A stretch of 64,000 nucleotides of DNA from CAAFZY01 sp964410325 (lineage in GTDB: Bacteria; Pseudomonadota; Alphaproteobacteria; RF32; CAG-239). Positions 39,954 to 49,224 of the stretch are shown in pieces (the first letter of the stretch is position 1; the number at the start of each line of letters is the position of its first letter). The translations under genes were made by a program, and so were the position numbers. The stretch is from positions 1-64,000 of the forward strand of contig CAYPFN010000001.1 of NCBI GenBank assembly GCA_964410325.1. The letters run 5' to 3'. The notes under the pieces were generated by a model, which ran no database searches, was not told the origin of the DNA, and saw only the letters and a list, made by a program, of their open reading frames with translations.

Positions 39954-41375
39954 TTACCATCCACGGCTGGAAGTAAAATCATTAAAAGAATCCGTCCGGT
40001 GGTTAAATAAAAGCTTTTCGGCCAAAAATTGATCTTTGCCGTATATTTTAGGCATTGTTGAAGAGATAGAAGGAGAGAATACGGTTTCTTTTGATGCTGT
40101 GCGGAATTTTTTTGGGGCGGTGTCAACCGTCTGCGGGCCAGAGGATGTAACTTCCATGATATCTAAACTATGCTGATTGGTTCCGTCCGGCAAAATACGG
40201 AAAGCGCCGTTGATGCCGATGTAGCCTTCGCGATCGGTGATGTTTTGTTCCAGATTATCGCTGTTTTTGCGGGCCAACGCAGAGGCCAGCGCCACGCCGT
40301 CATAAGCAAAACTGAATAATTGATTAGGTTTGGCGCCAAAATAAGTTTCATATTTTTCATTGAAATAATTGTTATGGATACGCGACATAACCGGATAAAC
40401 GCCATGATAGAGTGTGGTTTCTTTGGATAAGTTGGTGTTTTCCCATACAGATGTTCCCAAGAACAATACGTCAGGATAGCTGATATCATAGTATCCAAAC
40501 ATGGAAACGGCTGACTTTAAGCGGCTTCCGGTTTCTGGGATAAGCAAAGCGTCAAAATCGACAGCGCCGGTAGTGTATACGGTTTTTAGACGTTTAAGTT
40601 CTTTTTCGGCTTCTATGTCGCCGGCTTTAGCTTGGTGTGTCAGGAGTTCTTTTTGTTTATTAATTTCTGCTGAGCGTTCTTCATAATCGGTTATGGATTT
40701 GACAATCTCGGCAAAGTCAAGAGTTTCCGGCGGATAAAAGCCGATTTTGATAATTTCAGCGCCATAGTGGGGAGCAGATTTTAAAGCGACTTTAGCTAAA
40801 TTTATGCCAGAATCGGTATCTGGAATTAAAAGGGCAATTTTTTTTCGCCCCTTTTCAACGGCATAGCCAATGATACGTTCAACTTGTTCGCCGCCTAGAA
40901 GACCAAGCGTGTAAATACCTTGTTGTAACACTTCTGGTGAAGTAGAAAAGGAAATGACCGGAATGTTTTTTGTTTTGGCAGTACGGCTGACTGCCGAAAC
41001 CTCATTGGCGGTTAACGGTCCCAAAATCAAATGACTTCCGTTGCGGATAGCTTTCAAAGCGGCGGTTTCGGCGCCGGATGATGAGCTTTGGGTATCATAG
41101 AAATGAACGACCATATCGGCATTATCAGCGTCTTCAACCGCCATCATGGCGGCATTTTTAAGCCCTTGTCCATATGGTGAACTTTTGCCGCTTAACGGCA
41201 GAAGCATTGCCACTTTAAAATGATTATCCTGTTCAAAAAAAGATATATCGGCCGGTTTTCCGCGGCTTGTATCCCAACTGCCGCCACGCATGGAAATTCG
41301 ATTGCGCTCAGTTGGACCGCAGGCTGCTAAAATTAAAACTAAAAAAAAGACGCCTAGATTTTTAAACACTTGCAT
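39954..41375 (-). CDS. LpoA-like / periplasmic-binding-fold lipoprotein
   Basis: A 473-residue outer-membrane-type lipoprotein, with signal peptide and lipobox LILAAC then GPTERN. The body is a type-I periplasmic binding fold: VAMLLPLSGKSSPYGQGLKN, GSHLILGPLTANEVSAVSRT, IPVISFSTSPE and YTLGLLGGEQVERIIGYAVE. This is the C-terminal domain family of LpoA, the activator of class A PBPs; the N-terminal TPR part of E. coli LpoA is missing. It is divergent from rsmI and yraN, the same neighbourhood as lpoA (yraM) in gammaproteobacteria. A peptidoglycan role is inferred from that. Confidence 0.8.
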   Translation of the reverse strand: MQVFKNLGVFFLVLILAACGPTERNRISMRGGSWDTSRGKPADISFFEQDNHFKVAMLLPLSGKSSPYGQGLKNAAMMAVEDADNADMVVHFYDTQSSSSGAETAALKAIRNGSHLILGPLTANEVSAVSRTAKTKNIPVISFSTSPEVLQQGIYTLGLLGGEQVERIIGYAVEKGRKKIALLIPDTDSGINLAKVALKSAPHYGAEIIKIGFYPPETLDFAEIVKSITDYEERSAEINKQKELLTHQAKAGDIEAEKELKRLKTVYTTGAVDFDALLIPETGSRLKSAVSMFGYYDISYPDVLFLGTSVWENTNLSKETTLYHGVYPVMSRIHNNYFNEKYETYFGAKPNQLFSFAYDGVALASALARKNSDNLEQNITDREGYIGINGAFRILPDGTNQHSLDIMEVTSSGPQTVDTAPKKFRTASKETVFSPSISSTMPKIYGKDQFLAEKLLFNHRTDSFNDFTSSRGW

Positions 41376-41449
41376 TTTTTCCTAAAATATAAAACAATTT
41401 CTTATATAAATATGTAGACCAAAAATTTTTTGATGTAAAGAGATATAAA

Positions 41450-42283
41450 ATGTTAAATTGCGGTTTGTATATTGTGGCAACGCCAATCGGCAATCTCCAG
41501 GATATTTCCGCCCGCGCTTTGATTGTGTTAGCTGAAGCGGATGTAATTGCCTGCGAGGACACGCGCGTCGCCCGTAAGCTTTTTTCGTTGTTAGGATTGG
41601 CTTCTGACAAGCCTTTTATCTGTTATCAAGACCATAATGAGGAGGAAAAAGCTTCGGATATTGTTGAGTTGATTAAACAAGGCCAGGTGGTGGCGCTTAT
41701 CAGCGACGCTGGCTCGCCTTTGATTTCCGATCCCGGGTTTAGGTTGGTACGCCGCCTCAGGGAACAGGATCTTCCGTTATGGGTTGTTCCCGGCCCATCG
41801 GCAGTTATTTCTGCTTTGCAGATTTCAGGATTGCCTACTAACCGTTTTATGTTTGCAGGTTTTGTTCCGAACAAAGATAAAGCCCGCCAAGATTTGTTTA
41901 ATGAATTAAAAAATATTAATACGACTTTGGTTTTTTATGAAACAGCTCCACGGTTGGTTAAAACTTTGCGAACGGCGGCGGACACGTTTGAAGAACGGCC
42001 GGCGGCTGTGGCACGTGAGATAACCAAGGTTTTTGAGGAATGCCGCCACGGAACCTGCAGTGAATTAGCCGTGCATTTTGAAGAATATCCGCCTAAAGGG
42101 GAGATTGTGCTGATGATTGCTCCGCCTGACGAATCGGCAAAAGAAAAAATTAACATCCGGACCGAACTTAAAAGAAGGATTGGTAGCATGAGCCTGAAAT
42201 CAGCAGTTAAAGAAGTGGCAGAGTTATCCGGGAAAAAACGGAATGAAGTTTATGCGCAGGCATTGGATTTGAAAAATGAATAA
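41450..42283 (+). CDS. rsmI: RsmI: 16S rRNA C1402 2'-O-methyltransferase
   Basis: A 277-residue SAM-dependent enzyme acting on 16S rRNA C1402 in the decoding centre. LYIVATPIGNLQDISARAL, VIACEDTRVARKL, ALISDAGSPLISDPG and LPTNRFMFAGFVPNK are conserved. The 3' end overlaps yraN by 8 bp. No strong SD is seen before the ATG. Confidence 0.97.
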   Translation: MLNCGLYIVATPIGNLQDISARALIVLAEADVIACEDTRVARKLFSLLGLASDKPFICYQDHNEEEKASDIVELIKQGQVVALISDAGSPLISDPGFRLVRRLREQDLPLWVVPGPSAVISALQISGLPTNRFMFAGFVPNKDKARQDLFNELKNINTTLVFYETAPRLVKTLRTAADTFEERPAAVAREITKVFEECRHGTCSELAVHFEEYPPKGEIVLMIAPPDESAKEKINIRTELKRRIGSMSLKSAVKEVAELSGKKRNEVYAQALDLKNE

Positions 42284-42653
42284 AGCAGCAAACAATAAAA
42301 GTGAAAAAGGGTGCTGGGCGGAGTTTCTGGCGCGCTGGTATCTGCGTTTGCACGGCTATCACATTTTGTATAAAAATTATGTTATAGGAAAGCTGCGGCA
42401 TGTCGGGGTCGGCGAGGTTGATATTATTGCCTGCCGCGGAAAAATGTTGGTATTTGCAGAAGTTAAGAGCCGGCGCAACTTGAAAAAAGCCGCTTATGCC
42501 ATTACGCCGCGACAGAGGCAGCGTTTAACCCGGGCAGCGTTGGCCTTTTTACAAAAACATTCGCAATATGCCGGATATCAAGTCCGTTTTGATGCCGTGC
42601 TGATTGGGCGAACTTTTTTTATCAAACATATTCCTGATGCTTGGCGGCCATAA
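42276..42653 (+). CDS. YraN/UPF0102 family endonuclease-like protein
   Basis: A 125-residue restriction-endonuclease-like fold. The family core is present: AEFLARWYLRLHGYHILYKN, GVGEVDIIACRGKMLVFAEV (the E-x-D-x-x-A...E-x-K nuclease motif, completed by FAEVKSR) and KRLTRAA-like helix RQRLTRAALAFLQ. Biological role unknown. Coupled to rsmI by overlap. Confidence 0.9.
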   Translation: MNKAANNKSEKGCWAEFLARWYLRLHGYHILYKNYVIGKLRHVGVGEVDIIACRGKMLVFAEVKSRRNLKKAAYAITPRQRQRLTRAALAFLQKHSQYAGYQVRFDAVLIGRTFFIKHIPDAWRP

Positions 42654-42772
42654 GATATAAGAATTTTAGTTAAAATAATGTCTGAAATAAAATATTCCTA
42701 TAATTAAAGTATAGGGGGATTAAATTTAAATAATAATATAGATACTGCCTCAGTAATTACGGGAATCAATTT

Positions 42773-42919
42773 CTACGCTATTTTTACAACCGATAATATA
42801 TCTATTCTATCGTAAGTGGCAGAATATTCAGAATGTTTCCGGACATAATGTTTTTCTGTTTGCCCTTTTTCATCTATAACCATGCTGTTGAGTCCACCAT
42901 CATTTAAATAATATGTGTT
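42773..42919 (-). pseudogene. Possible gene remnant, 48 codons
   Basis: A minus-strand frame is open from 42919 to a TAG at 42773. It encodes TYYLNDGGLNSMVIDEKGQT, then EKHYVRKHSEYSATYDRIDI. Composition looks protein-like, but there is no SD or start, and a stop bounds it upstream. The rest of the 300-bp gap between yraN and the next gene shows nothing else. Confidence 0.3.
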
Positions 42920-42955
42920 TTAAACAAACTTGTTTGAATATTTTCCCCTAACACT

Positions 42956-44332
42956 TTAACGCGGCATATCATTATCTGGAATGGGTAGTTTCGTTTGTTT
43001 TTTGTTTTCTTGTTTGGAGACATGCTTTTTTTCATTCATTTTTATCTGACGGAGAGTTTCGATTAAATTGCCGATAGTCTGCAAATGCGCCGCTATGGTC
43101 TGTTTTTTTGGTTTTGGTCGCCATATTTGGGAAATTGAGTTTCCAGTTATTTCCTGAACCTTCTGCCGCATTTTATTCAGGTTTTGGGAAAAATCCCTTT
43201 CTTTCGTAGGAAAAAATTCTTTGCCTGAGAACATATCGTAAGTTACCACCCGTTTAAACTTTCTCTGTTGTTCCCAGCAGGTTTGGTAACGCTGTCGGAC
43301 AAAGTCGTTGTAAGGGATGTGGCATCCGCGAAACAGTTCCTTGAAGTCTTCCCATTCCGGATCATGTTCGGGAATTTCAAACATCTCTTGACCATCGGCA
43401 AACACCAGAAATGTCGCCAGATATTTGTTGCTTTCGGGTATCACGGGCGTTTCAAAATAATCCTGAACAGTCAGGGAATATTTCATGGAACTCTCCATGC
43501 CAAATTCTTTCACCCATACTTGTCCGGCTTCGCTAATAGTTACTACTAAAAAAGTAAAACGTTCAGGGCCTTTTAATTCATTAAAATCCATACCTGCGAA
43601 TTTGAGAGCGTCATCCATTCTGCAGGCGCCGTATTTTGCCATACGCCCTTCATCCTGGTTAAAGTGGTTGTTTTCATATGCACCGAGAGCCTGAGTTTGC
43701 GCAGTCATAACCAAGTTTTCTTTTTTAAATTCCGGAATTATCTGTCGCAGCCAGGCGGCCGATTGGCGCTGTTGATAGGCTTTTTGCACCATTCGCCACA
43801 TAAAATCTTCACCATGCGTCGCCAATATTTGCTTAAATTTTTCCGGATGCGGATGCTGGTAACCGGGAAACAAACTTCGGTAGTTGTGGTCATAATCTGG
43901 CAATTCTCCCTGTTCGCTTAAAGTTAAACCCTGCATATAGCTTAACGGCGCAACATATGAAGAGTTTATTAAATCATTAACCAAGTCGTTTGCCAGATTT
44001 TTTATTTTTTCCGGCACAATAAACGGAGTGCGAATGCCGCGCGGTGAAACCAGTAACGTGGACGGATCGGCGGCCAAAGGCGAATCAATGTCAACTGCGC
44101 GATAACCTTTGGTGCGCAGTTCTTCAATCAGCCTAGGGTATTCCGGTATTTCCCTTTGATAGGCTAAAGCTGGATGCTCTTTATAAAAAGCATATTCCTG
44201 TCGGCGGACAAAGCTGATGAACAGCATTAAAGGTTCGGCGACTTGACGCGTGTTGAGATAGGTGAGAAATTTTGTTTTTTTTAATCGCCTGATTAATTTT
44301 ATATCGTCAAATAATTCCACGGTTAAGAACAC
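42956..44332 (-). CDS. Unknown 458-aa cytosolic protein
   Basis: No family recognised. No signal peptide or membrane helix. The N-terminal 100 residues are helical and basic (IKLIRRLKKTKFLTYLNTRQ). Then come a Pro/Gly-rich segment TLLVSPRGIRTPFIVPEK, a central alpha/beta region with RFTFLVVTISEAGQVWVKEF and an acidic stretch IPEHDPEWEDFKELFRG, and a Lys/Gln-rich coiled tail. The repeated Trp, Tyr and His give a globular look. The start (TTG/ATG region) at 44332 is the longest; the true start may be slightly inside. Confidence 0.65.
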   Translation of the reverse strand: MFLTVELFDDIKLIRRLKKTKFLTYLNTRQVAEPLMLFISFVRRQEYAFYKEHPALAYQREIPEYPRLIEELRTKGYRAVDIDSPLAADPSTLLVSPRGIRTPFIVPEKIKNLANDLVNDLINSSYVAPLSYMQGLTLSEQGELPDYDHNYRSLFPGYQHPHPEKFKQILATHGEDFMWRMVQKAYQQRQSAAWLRQIIPEFKKENLVMTAQTQALGAYENNHFNQDEGRMAKYGACRMDDALKFAGMDFNELKGPERFTFLVVTISEAGQVWVKEFGMESSMKYSLTVQDYFETPVIPESNKYLATFLVFADGQEMFEIPEHDPEWEDFKELFRGCHIPYNDFVRQRYQTCWEQQRKFKRVVTYDMFSGKEFFPTKERDFSQNLNKMRQKVQEITGNSISQIWRPKPKKQTIAAHLQTIGNLIETLRQIKMNEKKHVSKQENKKQTKLPIPDNDMPR

Positions 44333-44368
44333 TCCGTTTTAATAGAACTTTCTGTAGATTAAATCATA

Positions 44369-44397
44369 TTGACTAAAAAAGCAAGTTCTGGTAAGTT
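44369..44397 (+). promoter_or_regulatory. Candidate promoter of the 168-aa protein gene
   Basis: TTGACT (44369-44374), a 17-bp spacer and TAAGTT (44392-44397), about 48 bp before the ATG at 44445. Confidence 0.45.
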
Positions 44398-44444
44398 ATT
44401 TAATATCTTAAATCCATAAAATTTAATAGAAAAGGGAGCCGGGT

Positions 44445-44951
44445 ATGGATAAAGAGAAAGCGAAGAGGAAAGCGGAAAGCTTTAAGGAAGAATGGGAAAT
44501 ATATCCCAAGGAAGAGAGCGCGGTGCATAAAAAGACGCAGATTAAGTTTAGCTTAGAAGATGTGTTTGAAGATAGTATGGGGAAGAAGCGGTATTCTGTA
44601 TCGGCGCAGTTTGTTGGTGATCCGCGCGATCCGTCCATACCGTCGACGCCGTTTGACAAGGTTGGTCCGTTGGAGCGTCAATTTGCCATTTTATATGAGG
44701 CGGGTTATCTTCCCGGGAAAACTTTGGAAGAGCTAGAGGAAGAAGCTCGGCGCAATCATGAAGAAGTGCTAAAGTTGAGAGAGCAGCATGAACGGGAAGC
44801 CGATGAACAAGCTAAATATTGGCAAGAACATCCGGAAGAATATGAGGAAATGATCCGAAAGAACATAGAGGATTATAATAGAGAACAAGCGGAATGGTAT
44901 ATCAGACGTGGCTGGCCGGTGCCGGATAAATATAAAAACAATGAAAGATAA
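44445..44951 (+). CDS. Unknown highly charged protein, 168 aa
   Basis: No family recognised. GGGAG precedes the ATG. The N-terminus is Lys/Glu-rich (MDKEKAKRKAESFKEEWEIY), followed by FSLEDVFEDSMGKKRYSVSA and GDPRDPSIPSTPFDKVGPLE. Residues 95-150 are a long acidic coiled coil (LEELEEEARRNHEEVLKLRE). It ends in a conserved-looking WYIRRGWPVPDKYKNN. Cytosolic. It is monocistronic, with its own promoter and a bidirectional terminator. Confidence 0.65.
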   Translation: MDKEKAKRKAESFKEEWEIYPKEESAVHKKTQIKFSLEDVFEDSMGKKRYSVSAQFVGDPRDPSIPSTPFDKVGPLERQFAILYEAGYLPGKTLEELEEEARRNHEEVLKLREQHEREADEQAKYWQEHPEEYEEMIRKNIEDYNREQAEWYIRRGWPVPDKYKNNER

Positions 44952-44976
44952 AGCTTTTTAAATTTTTATAATTAAT

Positions 44977-45007
44977 AAAAAACCGTCTGAGGTGCAGACG
45001 GTTTTTT
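44977..45007. terminator. Bidirectional intrinsic terminator
   Basis: AACCGTCTG and CAGACGGTT form a 9-bp stem with a 5-nt loop, flanked by A- and T-runs that extend the pairing. It serves both the gene ending at 44951 and the convergent ppiC-like gene ending at 45019. Confidence 0.9.
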
Positions 45008-45018
45008 ATAGCTTTGGC

Positions 45019-45870
45019 TTATTCCCGGGGAGCTTCAGGTTCCGGAAGTTTTTTACCGTCTAGGTCGTACTTTTCGATTTTGCCGTTTTTATAGAGGTTA
45101 TCAAAAGTTTCGGCAACCACTTTTTGAGTCATCATATTACGGATTTGTGGTTCGACATCTTGTATTGGCAATGGTTGGGAATCGCGAAAATCTTCAGTTA
45201 AAATGATGTGATAGCCGAACTGAGTCTTAACTGGTTCTTTCGTGTATTCACCAGCTTTCAAGGCAAATGCAGCTTTGGTAAATTCTGGTACCATGATGTC
45301 TTCGGAAAAATATCCGAGTTCAACCGATGAATCTTTGGTATATTCATTGGCCAGTTCATCAAAATTTCCGCCTTCGTTTAATTTGGTAAGGACTTCTTTA
45401 GCGGTTTTTTCATCCGTTACCAAAATGTGTTTGGCTTTGACTTCTTTTTTGCTTTCAAAATTTTTGATATAGGTGTTGTCATAAAAATCTTTCACAGCGG
45501 CATCGTTGACCTTTTCTTTAACGATTTGCTCCAAATAAAGTTTGCGTGCCAGATCTTCTTGAACAACTTTTAATTGTTCTTTGTATTCAGGGGTTTCCTG
45601 AATATTGGCTGCTGAGGCCGCTTGGTATAGAAGCGTGCCGTTTACGTAAATATCCACAGCTTTAGGATAAAATTGGTCAAACGGGACTTGAGCAACAATT
45701 TGCGGATTAGCCTCATAACCTTTTTTAATGTCTTCTATGCTGATGACTTCACCGTTAACACGGGCGGCAACGCCGGCATTCTTTTCCGCATAAACTTTAA
45801 ATGTGCCGAAAGCGGCTACGGCCACGACGACAATAGCGACGGCAGTTGTTAAAATATATTTCTTTTGCAT
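45019..45870 (-). CDS. PpiC/SurA-like parvulin peptidyl-prolyl isomerase
   Basis: An exported foldase. The start MQKKYILTTAVAIVVVAVAA at 45870 has GGAGGAAATC upstream and gives a signal anchor; a longer frame to 46035 is unlikely. A SurA-like N-domain (ARVNGEVISIEDIKKGYEAN) precedes the parvulin domain: VKAKHILVTDEKTAKEVLTK, ELANEYTKDSS, LGYFSEDIMVPEFTKAAFAL and TQFGYHIILTED. A Pro/Glu-rich tail ends the protein. No Cys. Convergent with 44445-44951 and divergent from secA, sharing an interlocked promoter region; export and folding genes are thus paired. Confidence 0.9.
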   Translation of the reverse strand: MQKKYILTTAVAIVVVAVAAFGTFKVYAEKNAGVAARVNGEVISIEDIKKGYEANPQIVAQVPFDQFYPKAVDIYVNGTLLYQAASAANIQETPEYKEQLKVVQEDLARKLYLEQIVKEKVNDAAVKDFYDNTYIKNFESKKEVKAKHILVTDEKTAKEVLTKLNEGGNFDELANEYTKDSSVELGYFSEDIMVPEFTKAAFALKAGEYTKEPVKTQFGYHIILTEDFRDSQPLPIQDVEPQIRNMMTQKVVAETFDNLYKNGKIEKYDLDGKKLPEPEAPRE

Positions 45871-45973
45871 GATTTCCTCCAAAATAAAAAAAACTACTAA
45901 GTATTGGTATAAACTTTTTTTTTGGATATTCCAAGTATTTTTTATTAGTCGTTTATAACTTTGGTTCGTAGTA

Positions 45974-46002
45974 TTGACATTATTTTTTATAAACACTAAA
46001 TG
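45974..46002 (+). promoter_or_regulatory. secA promoter
   Basis: Consensus TTGACA (45974-45979), a 17-bp spacer and TAAATG (45997-46002), 34 bp before the secA ATG. It physically overlaps the leftward ppiC-like promoter. Confidence 0.65.
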
Positions 46003-46016
46003 TAACATATTGTCAA
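45988..46016 (-). promoter_or_regulatory. ppiC-like gene promoter
   Basis: On the minus strand TTGACA (46016-46011), a 17-bp spacer and TTTATA (45993-45988). The 8-bp inverted repeat TATTGACA/TGTCAATA (45972-45979, 46011-46018) supplies both -35 boxes, so only one polymerase can occupy the site at a time. Confidence 0.6.
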
Positions 46017-46035
46017 TAAAACTAAGGTAAAACAA

Positions 46036-48789
46036 ATGTTAAATAAAATCGCCCGTATACTTTTTGGTAGCGCCAATGACAGATTTGTAAAAAAACAATT
46101 TAGGATTGTTGAAAAGATCAATGCTTTAGAGCCGGATTTTGTTAAGTTATCCGATGATGAGCTTAGAGCAAAGACCGAAGAATTTCGCCAGAGGATAAAA
46201 AACGGTGAAACGTTGGATGAGCTTTTGCCGGAAGCTTTTGCCGCCGTCCGTGAAGCGGCAAAGCGCACGCTTGGCCAGCGTCATTATGATGTGCAGCTGG
46301 TCGGTGGTATTGTCTTGCATAAAGGTATGATTGCCGAAATGAAGACTGGCGAAGGCAAAACCTTGGTGGCGACGCTCGCCGCATATTTAAATGCCCTGGA
46401 AGGAAAAGGCGTGCACATCGTGACGGTTAACGATTATTTGGCTAAACGCGATGCTGAATGGATGGGACAGGTTTACCGCTTTTTAGGATTAACGGTTGAT
46501 TATATTGTTCATGAAAAAAATGATAATGAACGTCGTTTGGCCTATGCTTCCGATATTATTTATGGCACCAATAATGAGCTTGGTTTTGATTATCTGCGCG
46601 ATAATATGAAATTTAATCTGGAAGATCGGGTGCAGCGTGATTTTAATTTTGCCATTGTGGATGAAGTTGATTCGATTTTGATTGATGAGGCACGGACACC
46701 GCTTATTATATCTGGTGCGGCTGAAGATTCTTCCGAACGTTACATCAGTGTTAACAGTATTATTCCGCAGTTGACGGCGGCTGATTATGAAAAGGATGAA
46801 AAAGCACGTAGCGTGACTTTGACAGAGGCTGGCATGACTCATGTAGAACAGTTGTTAAAAGAGGTTGGACTTATCAGCGAAGGCGGTTTGTATGATATTG
46901 GCAATGTGCAGTTGGTGCATCATGTGAACCAGGCTTTGCGGGCGCATAAGATGTTTGCTCGGGATGTCGACTATATCGTGAAAGATAGCAAGGTTGTAAT
47001 TGTGGATGAATTTACAGGTCGCATTATGGAAGGGCGCCGTTACAGCGATGGTTTGCATCAGGCGTTGGAGGCTAAAGAGCATGTAAATATTCAGTCTGAA
47101 AATCAGACTTTGGCGTCAATTACTTTTCAAAATTATTTCCGCTTGTATCCGAAGTTATCGGGAATGACTGGTACGGCTATGACCGAAGAAGCTGAATTCG
47201 GTGATATTTATGGATTGTCGTGTGTGGAAATTCCGACGAATAAGCCGGTTATCCGTAAGGATGAGCATGATGTTATTTATCGGACAGAAAAGGAGAAATA
47301 CAAAGCGATTATTGATACTATTTTGGATTGCCGTCACCGTGGACAGCCGGTTTTGGTCGGGACAACCTCGGTTGAGAAATCGGAAGTCGTGGCGGATTTG
47401 TTGAAAAAAGCAGCGCCAAACATCCATTTTGAAGTATTGAATGCTCGCCATCATGAACGCGAAGCGGCAATTGTCGCGCAAGCTGGTGTGCCGGGGGCAA
47501 TTACGATTGCGACCAATATGGCTGGCCGCGGTACGGATATTCAGCTCGGGGGCAATTTGGATATGAAGTTAAAGTCTGTATTGAATAGCGAGGAAACACC
47601 GGAGCAGATTGCTGAAATTAAAGAAAAACTTCGGGTTGAAATAGAAGCAGACAAACAAAAAGTTCTAGCTGCTGGTGGTTTATATATTTTGGGTACCGAA
47701 CGTCATGAAAGTCGCCGAATTGACAATCAGCTACGCGGACGTTCTGGACGTCAGGGCGATCCGGGGACATCGAAGTTTTTTCTCTCATTGGAAGACGATT
47801 TGATGCGGATTTTCGGTTCGGAAAGAATGTCGGCCGTTTTGCAAAAATTAGGTCTTCCCGAAGGGGAAGCATTGGTTCATCCGTGGATTAGCAAAGCTTT
47901 GGAAAAGGCGCAGCAAAAAGTTGAAGAACGCAATTTTGACATTCGTAAAAATCTGTTAAAATACGATAATGTCATGAATGAACAGCGCAAGGTGATTTAT
48001 GCTCAGCGTAAGGAATTAATGGAAACCGACGATGTTTCCGAGACAATCGGAGATATGCGGCAGGAGTACTTATGTTCTGTTATTGCCGAATATATTCCTT
48101 ACGGCAGTACGGCAGAAGAATGGCGTTGCGAAGAATTAAAACAGGAACTTGCTAAAATCACAGGTTTCGCGCTGCCAGTTAATAACTGGGCAAATGAGCC
48201 GGGACTAGATTGTGAGGATATGACGCAGAAAATTTTGGATGAGGTAGAAAAGCGTGTCATCGAAAAAAATGAAAATGTGCCAGAAAACATTGTCCGTATG
48301 GTGGAAAAAAGTATTTTGCTACAGGTGTTGGACCAATTATGGAAAGACCATATTGCTACTCTTGATATGATGCGGCATACGATCGTCCTTCGGGCATATG
48401 GACAGAAAGATCCGTTGAATGAATATAAGCGCGAAGCGTTTAATATGTTTTCTAATATGCTGGAGGCTTTAAAGGAGCAGGTAACGATGGTGGTCTGTCG
48501 GACGCTTATCAGAAGCAATGCGGAAGAATCTATGCAGCGGGCAGAACAGCGTCAGCAAAATGTCAAAATGCAGGCGGTGCATGAACGTCCGCAAAATTTG
48601 GTCGGTAGCAATGTCGCTTCAGAACGTACGCCAGCATCGGAAGATGGGCGGCAAGAGCCGTTCCGTTATACTGCCAGCCGGGAAATCAATCCTAACGATC
48701 CGTTAACTTGGGGGAAGGTTGCCCGTAATGATCCGTGTCCGTGCGGCAGTGGCAAAAAATATAAACATTGTCATGGGCGGATTGAATGA
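46036..48789 (+). CDS. secA: SecA: preprotein translocase ATPase
   Basis: A 917-residue motor of the Sec pathway. Walker A is MKTGEGKTLVATLAAYL, the DEAD-type motif is AIVDEVDSILIDEARTPLII, and helicase motifs NMAGRGTDIQLGG and RRIDNQLRGRSGRQGDPGTS are intact. The C-terminal SecB/ribosome-binding zinc site CPCGSGKKYKHCHG is complete. The ATG is 36 bp after the end of its promoter. Followed by an intrinsic terminator. Confidence 0.98.
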   Translation: MLNKIARILFGSANDRFVKKQFRIVEKINALEPDFVKLSDDELRAKTEEFRQRIKNGETLDELLPEAFAAVREAAKRTLGQRHYDVQLVGGIVLHKGMIAEMKTGEGKTLVATLAAYLNALEGKGVHIVTVNDYLAKRDAEWMGQVYRFLGLTVDYIVHEKNDNERRLAYASDIIYGTNNELGFDYLRDNMKFNLEDRVQRDFNFAIVDEVDSILIDEARTPLIISGAAEDSSERYISVNSIIPQLTAADYEKDEKARSVTLTEAGMTHVEQLLKEVGLISEGGLYDIGNVQLVHHVNQALRAHKMFARDVDYIVKDSKVVIVDEFTGRIMEGRRYSDGLHQALEAKEHVNIQSENQTLASITFQNYFRLYPKLSGMTGTAMTEEAEFGDIYGLSCVEIPTNKPVIRKDEHDVIYRTEKEKYKAIIDTILDCRHRGQPVLVGTTSVEKSEVVADLLKKAAPNIHFEVLNARHHEREAAIVAQAGVPGAITIATNMAGRGTDIQLGGNLDMKLKSVLNSEETPEQIAEIKEKLRVEIEADKQKVLAAGGLYILGTERHESRRIDNQLRGRSGRQGDPGTSKFFLSLEDDLMRIFGSERMSAVLQKLGLPEGEALVHPWISKALEKAQQKVEERNFDIRKNLLKYDNVMNEQRKVIYAQRKELMETDDVSETIGDMRQEYLCSVIAEYIPYGSTAEEWRCEELKQELAKITGFALPVNNWANEPGLDCEDMTQKILDEVEKRVIEKNENVPENIVRMVEKSILLQVLDQLWKDHIATLDMMRHTIVLRAYGQKDPLNEYKREAFNMFSNMLEALKEQVTMVVCRTLIRSNAEESMQRAEQRQQNVKMQAVHERPQNLVGSNVASERTPASEDGRQEPFRYTASREINPNDPLTWGKVARNDPCPCGSGKKYKHCHGRIE

Positions 48790-48792
48790 AAG

Positions 48793-48819
48793 AAAAGCCC
48801 TCTTAGAGGGGTGCTTTTT
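48793..48819 (+). terminator. secA terminator
   Basis: AAAAGCCCTC-TTA-GAGGG with GTGCTTTTT forms a GC-rich stem with a small bulge and a T-run, 4 bp after the secA stop. Confidence 0.7.
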
Positions 48820-49082
48820 GAATTTAACGGCCAATTTGAACTATGGAACATTATGTTTGGATAAAAGAATGAAAATTTTGTTTATCTGTTAGAATTTTAT
48901 ATATTCCGCTTTTGGTTAAGAGATCTTTTATAGGTTATCAGAACCTTTGGAAGATATGGTAGCGGACAGTCCGTCCGTAAAGCTAAAAAATAACGGGAAG
49001 AGTTTGCTCTTATGCCAATTATCATGAATGCATAAAATGCGGGAATAAAAGGGATTATGTTTAAAGAAAAAAAAGATTCTGC
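48820..49082. other. Gene-free region between secA and rplQ
   Basis: No open frame with an SD was found. A short GC-rich CGGAC-A-GTCCG palindrome near 48964 is the only structure noted. The rest is AT-rich with scattered stops in all frames. Confidence 0.4.
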
Positions 49083-49111
49083 TTGCATTTAAACTTTTTA
49101 TATGTTAAACA
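49083..49111 (+). promoter_or_regulatory. rplQ promoter
   Basis: TTGCAT (49083-49088), a 17-bp spacer and TAAACA (49106-49111). The -35 resembles those of the S10 and secY units. The leader of about 105 nt before rplQ carries no obvious hairpin. Confidence 0.55.
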
Positions 49112-49224
49112 GCTTGCGAATTAAGAGATTTTTATGCATGAACCAGCTAAGGAAACCGTGGTGAAAATCGTAAGTTTTATCCGCTTTGCCCGTCAAAGCA
49201 TCAGAGAAAAGAAAGGAATTTAAA

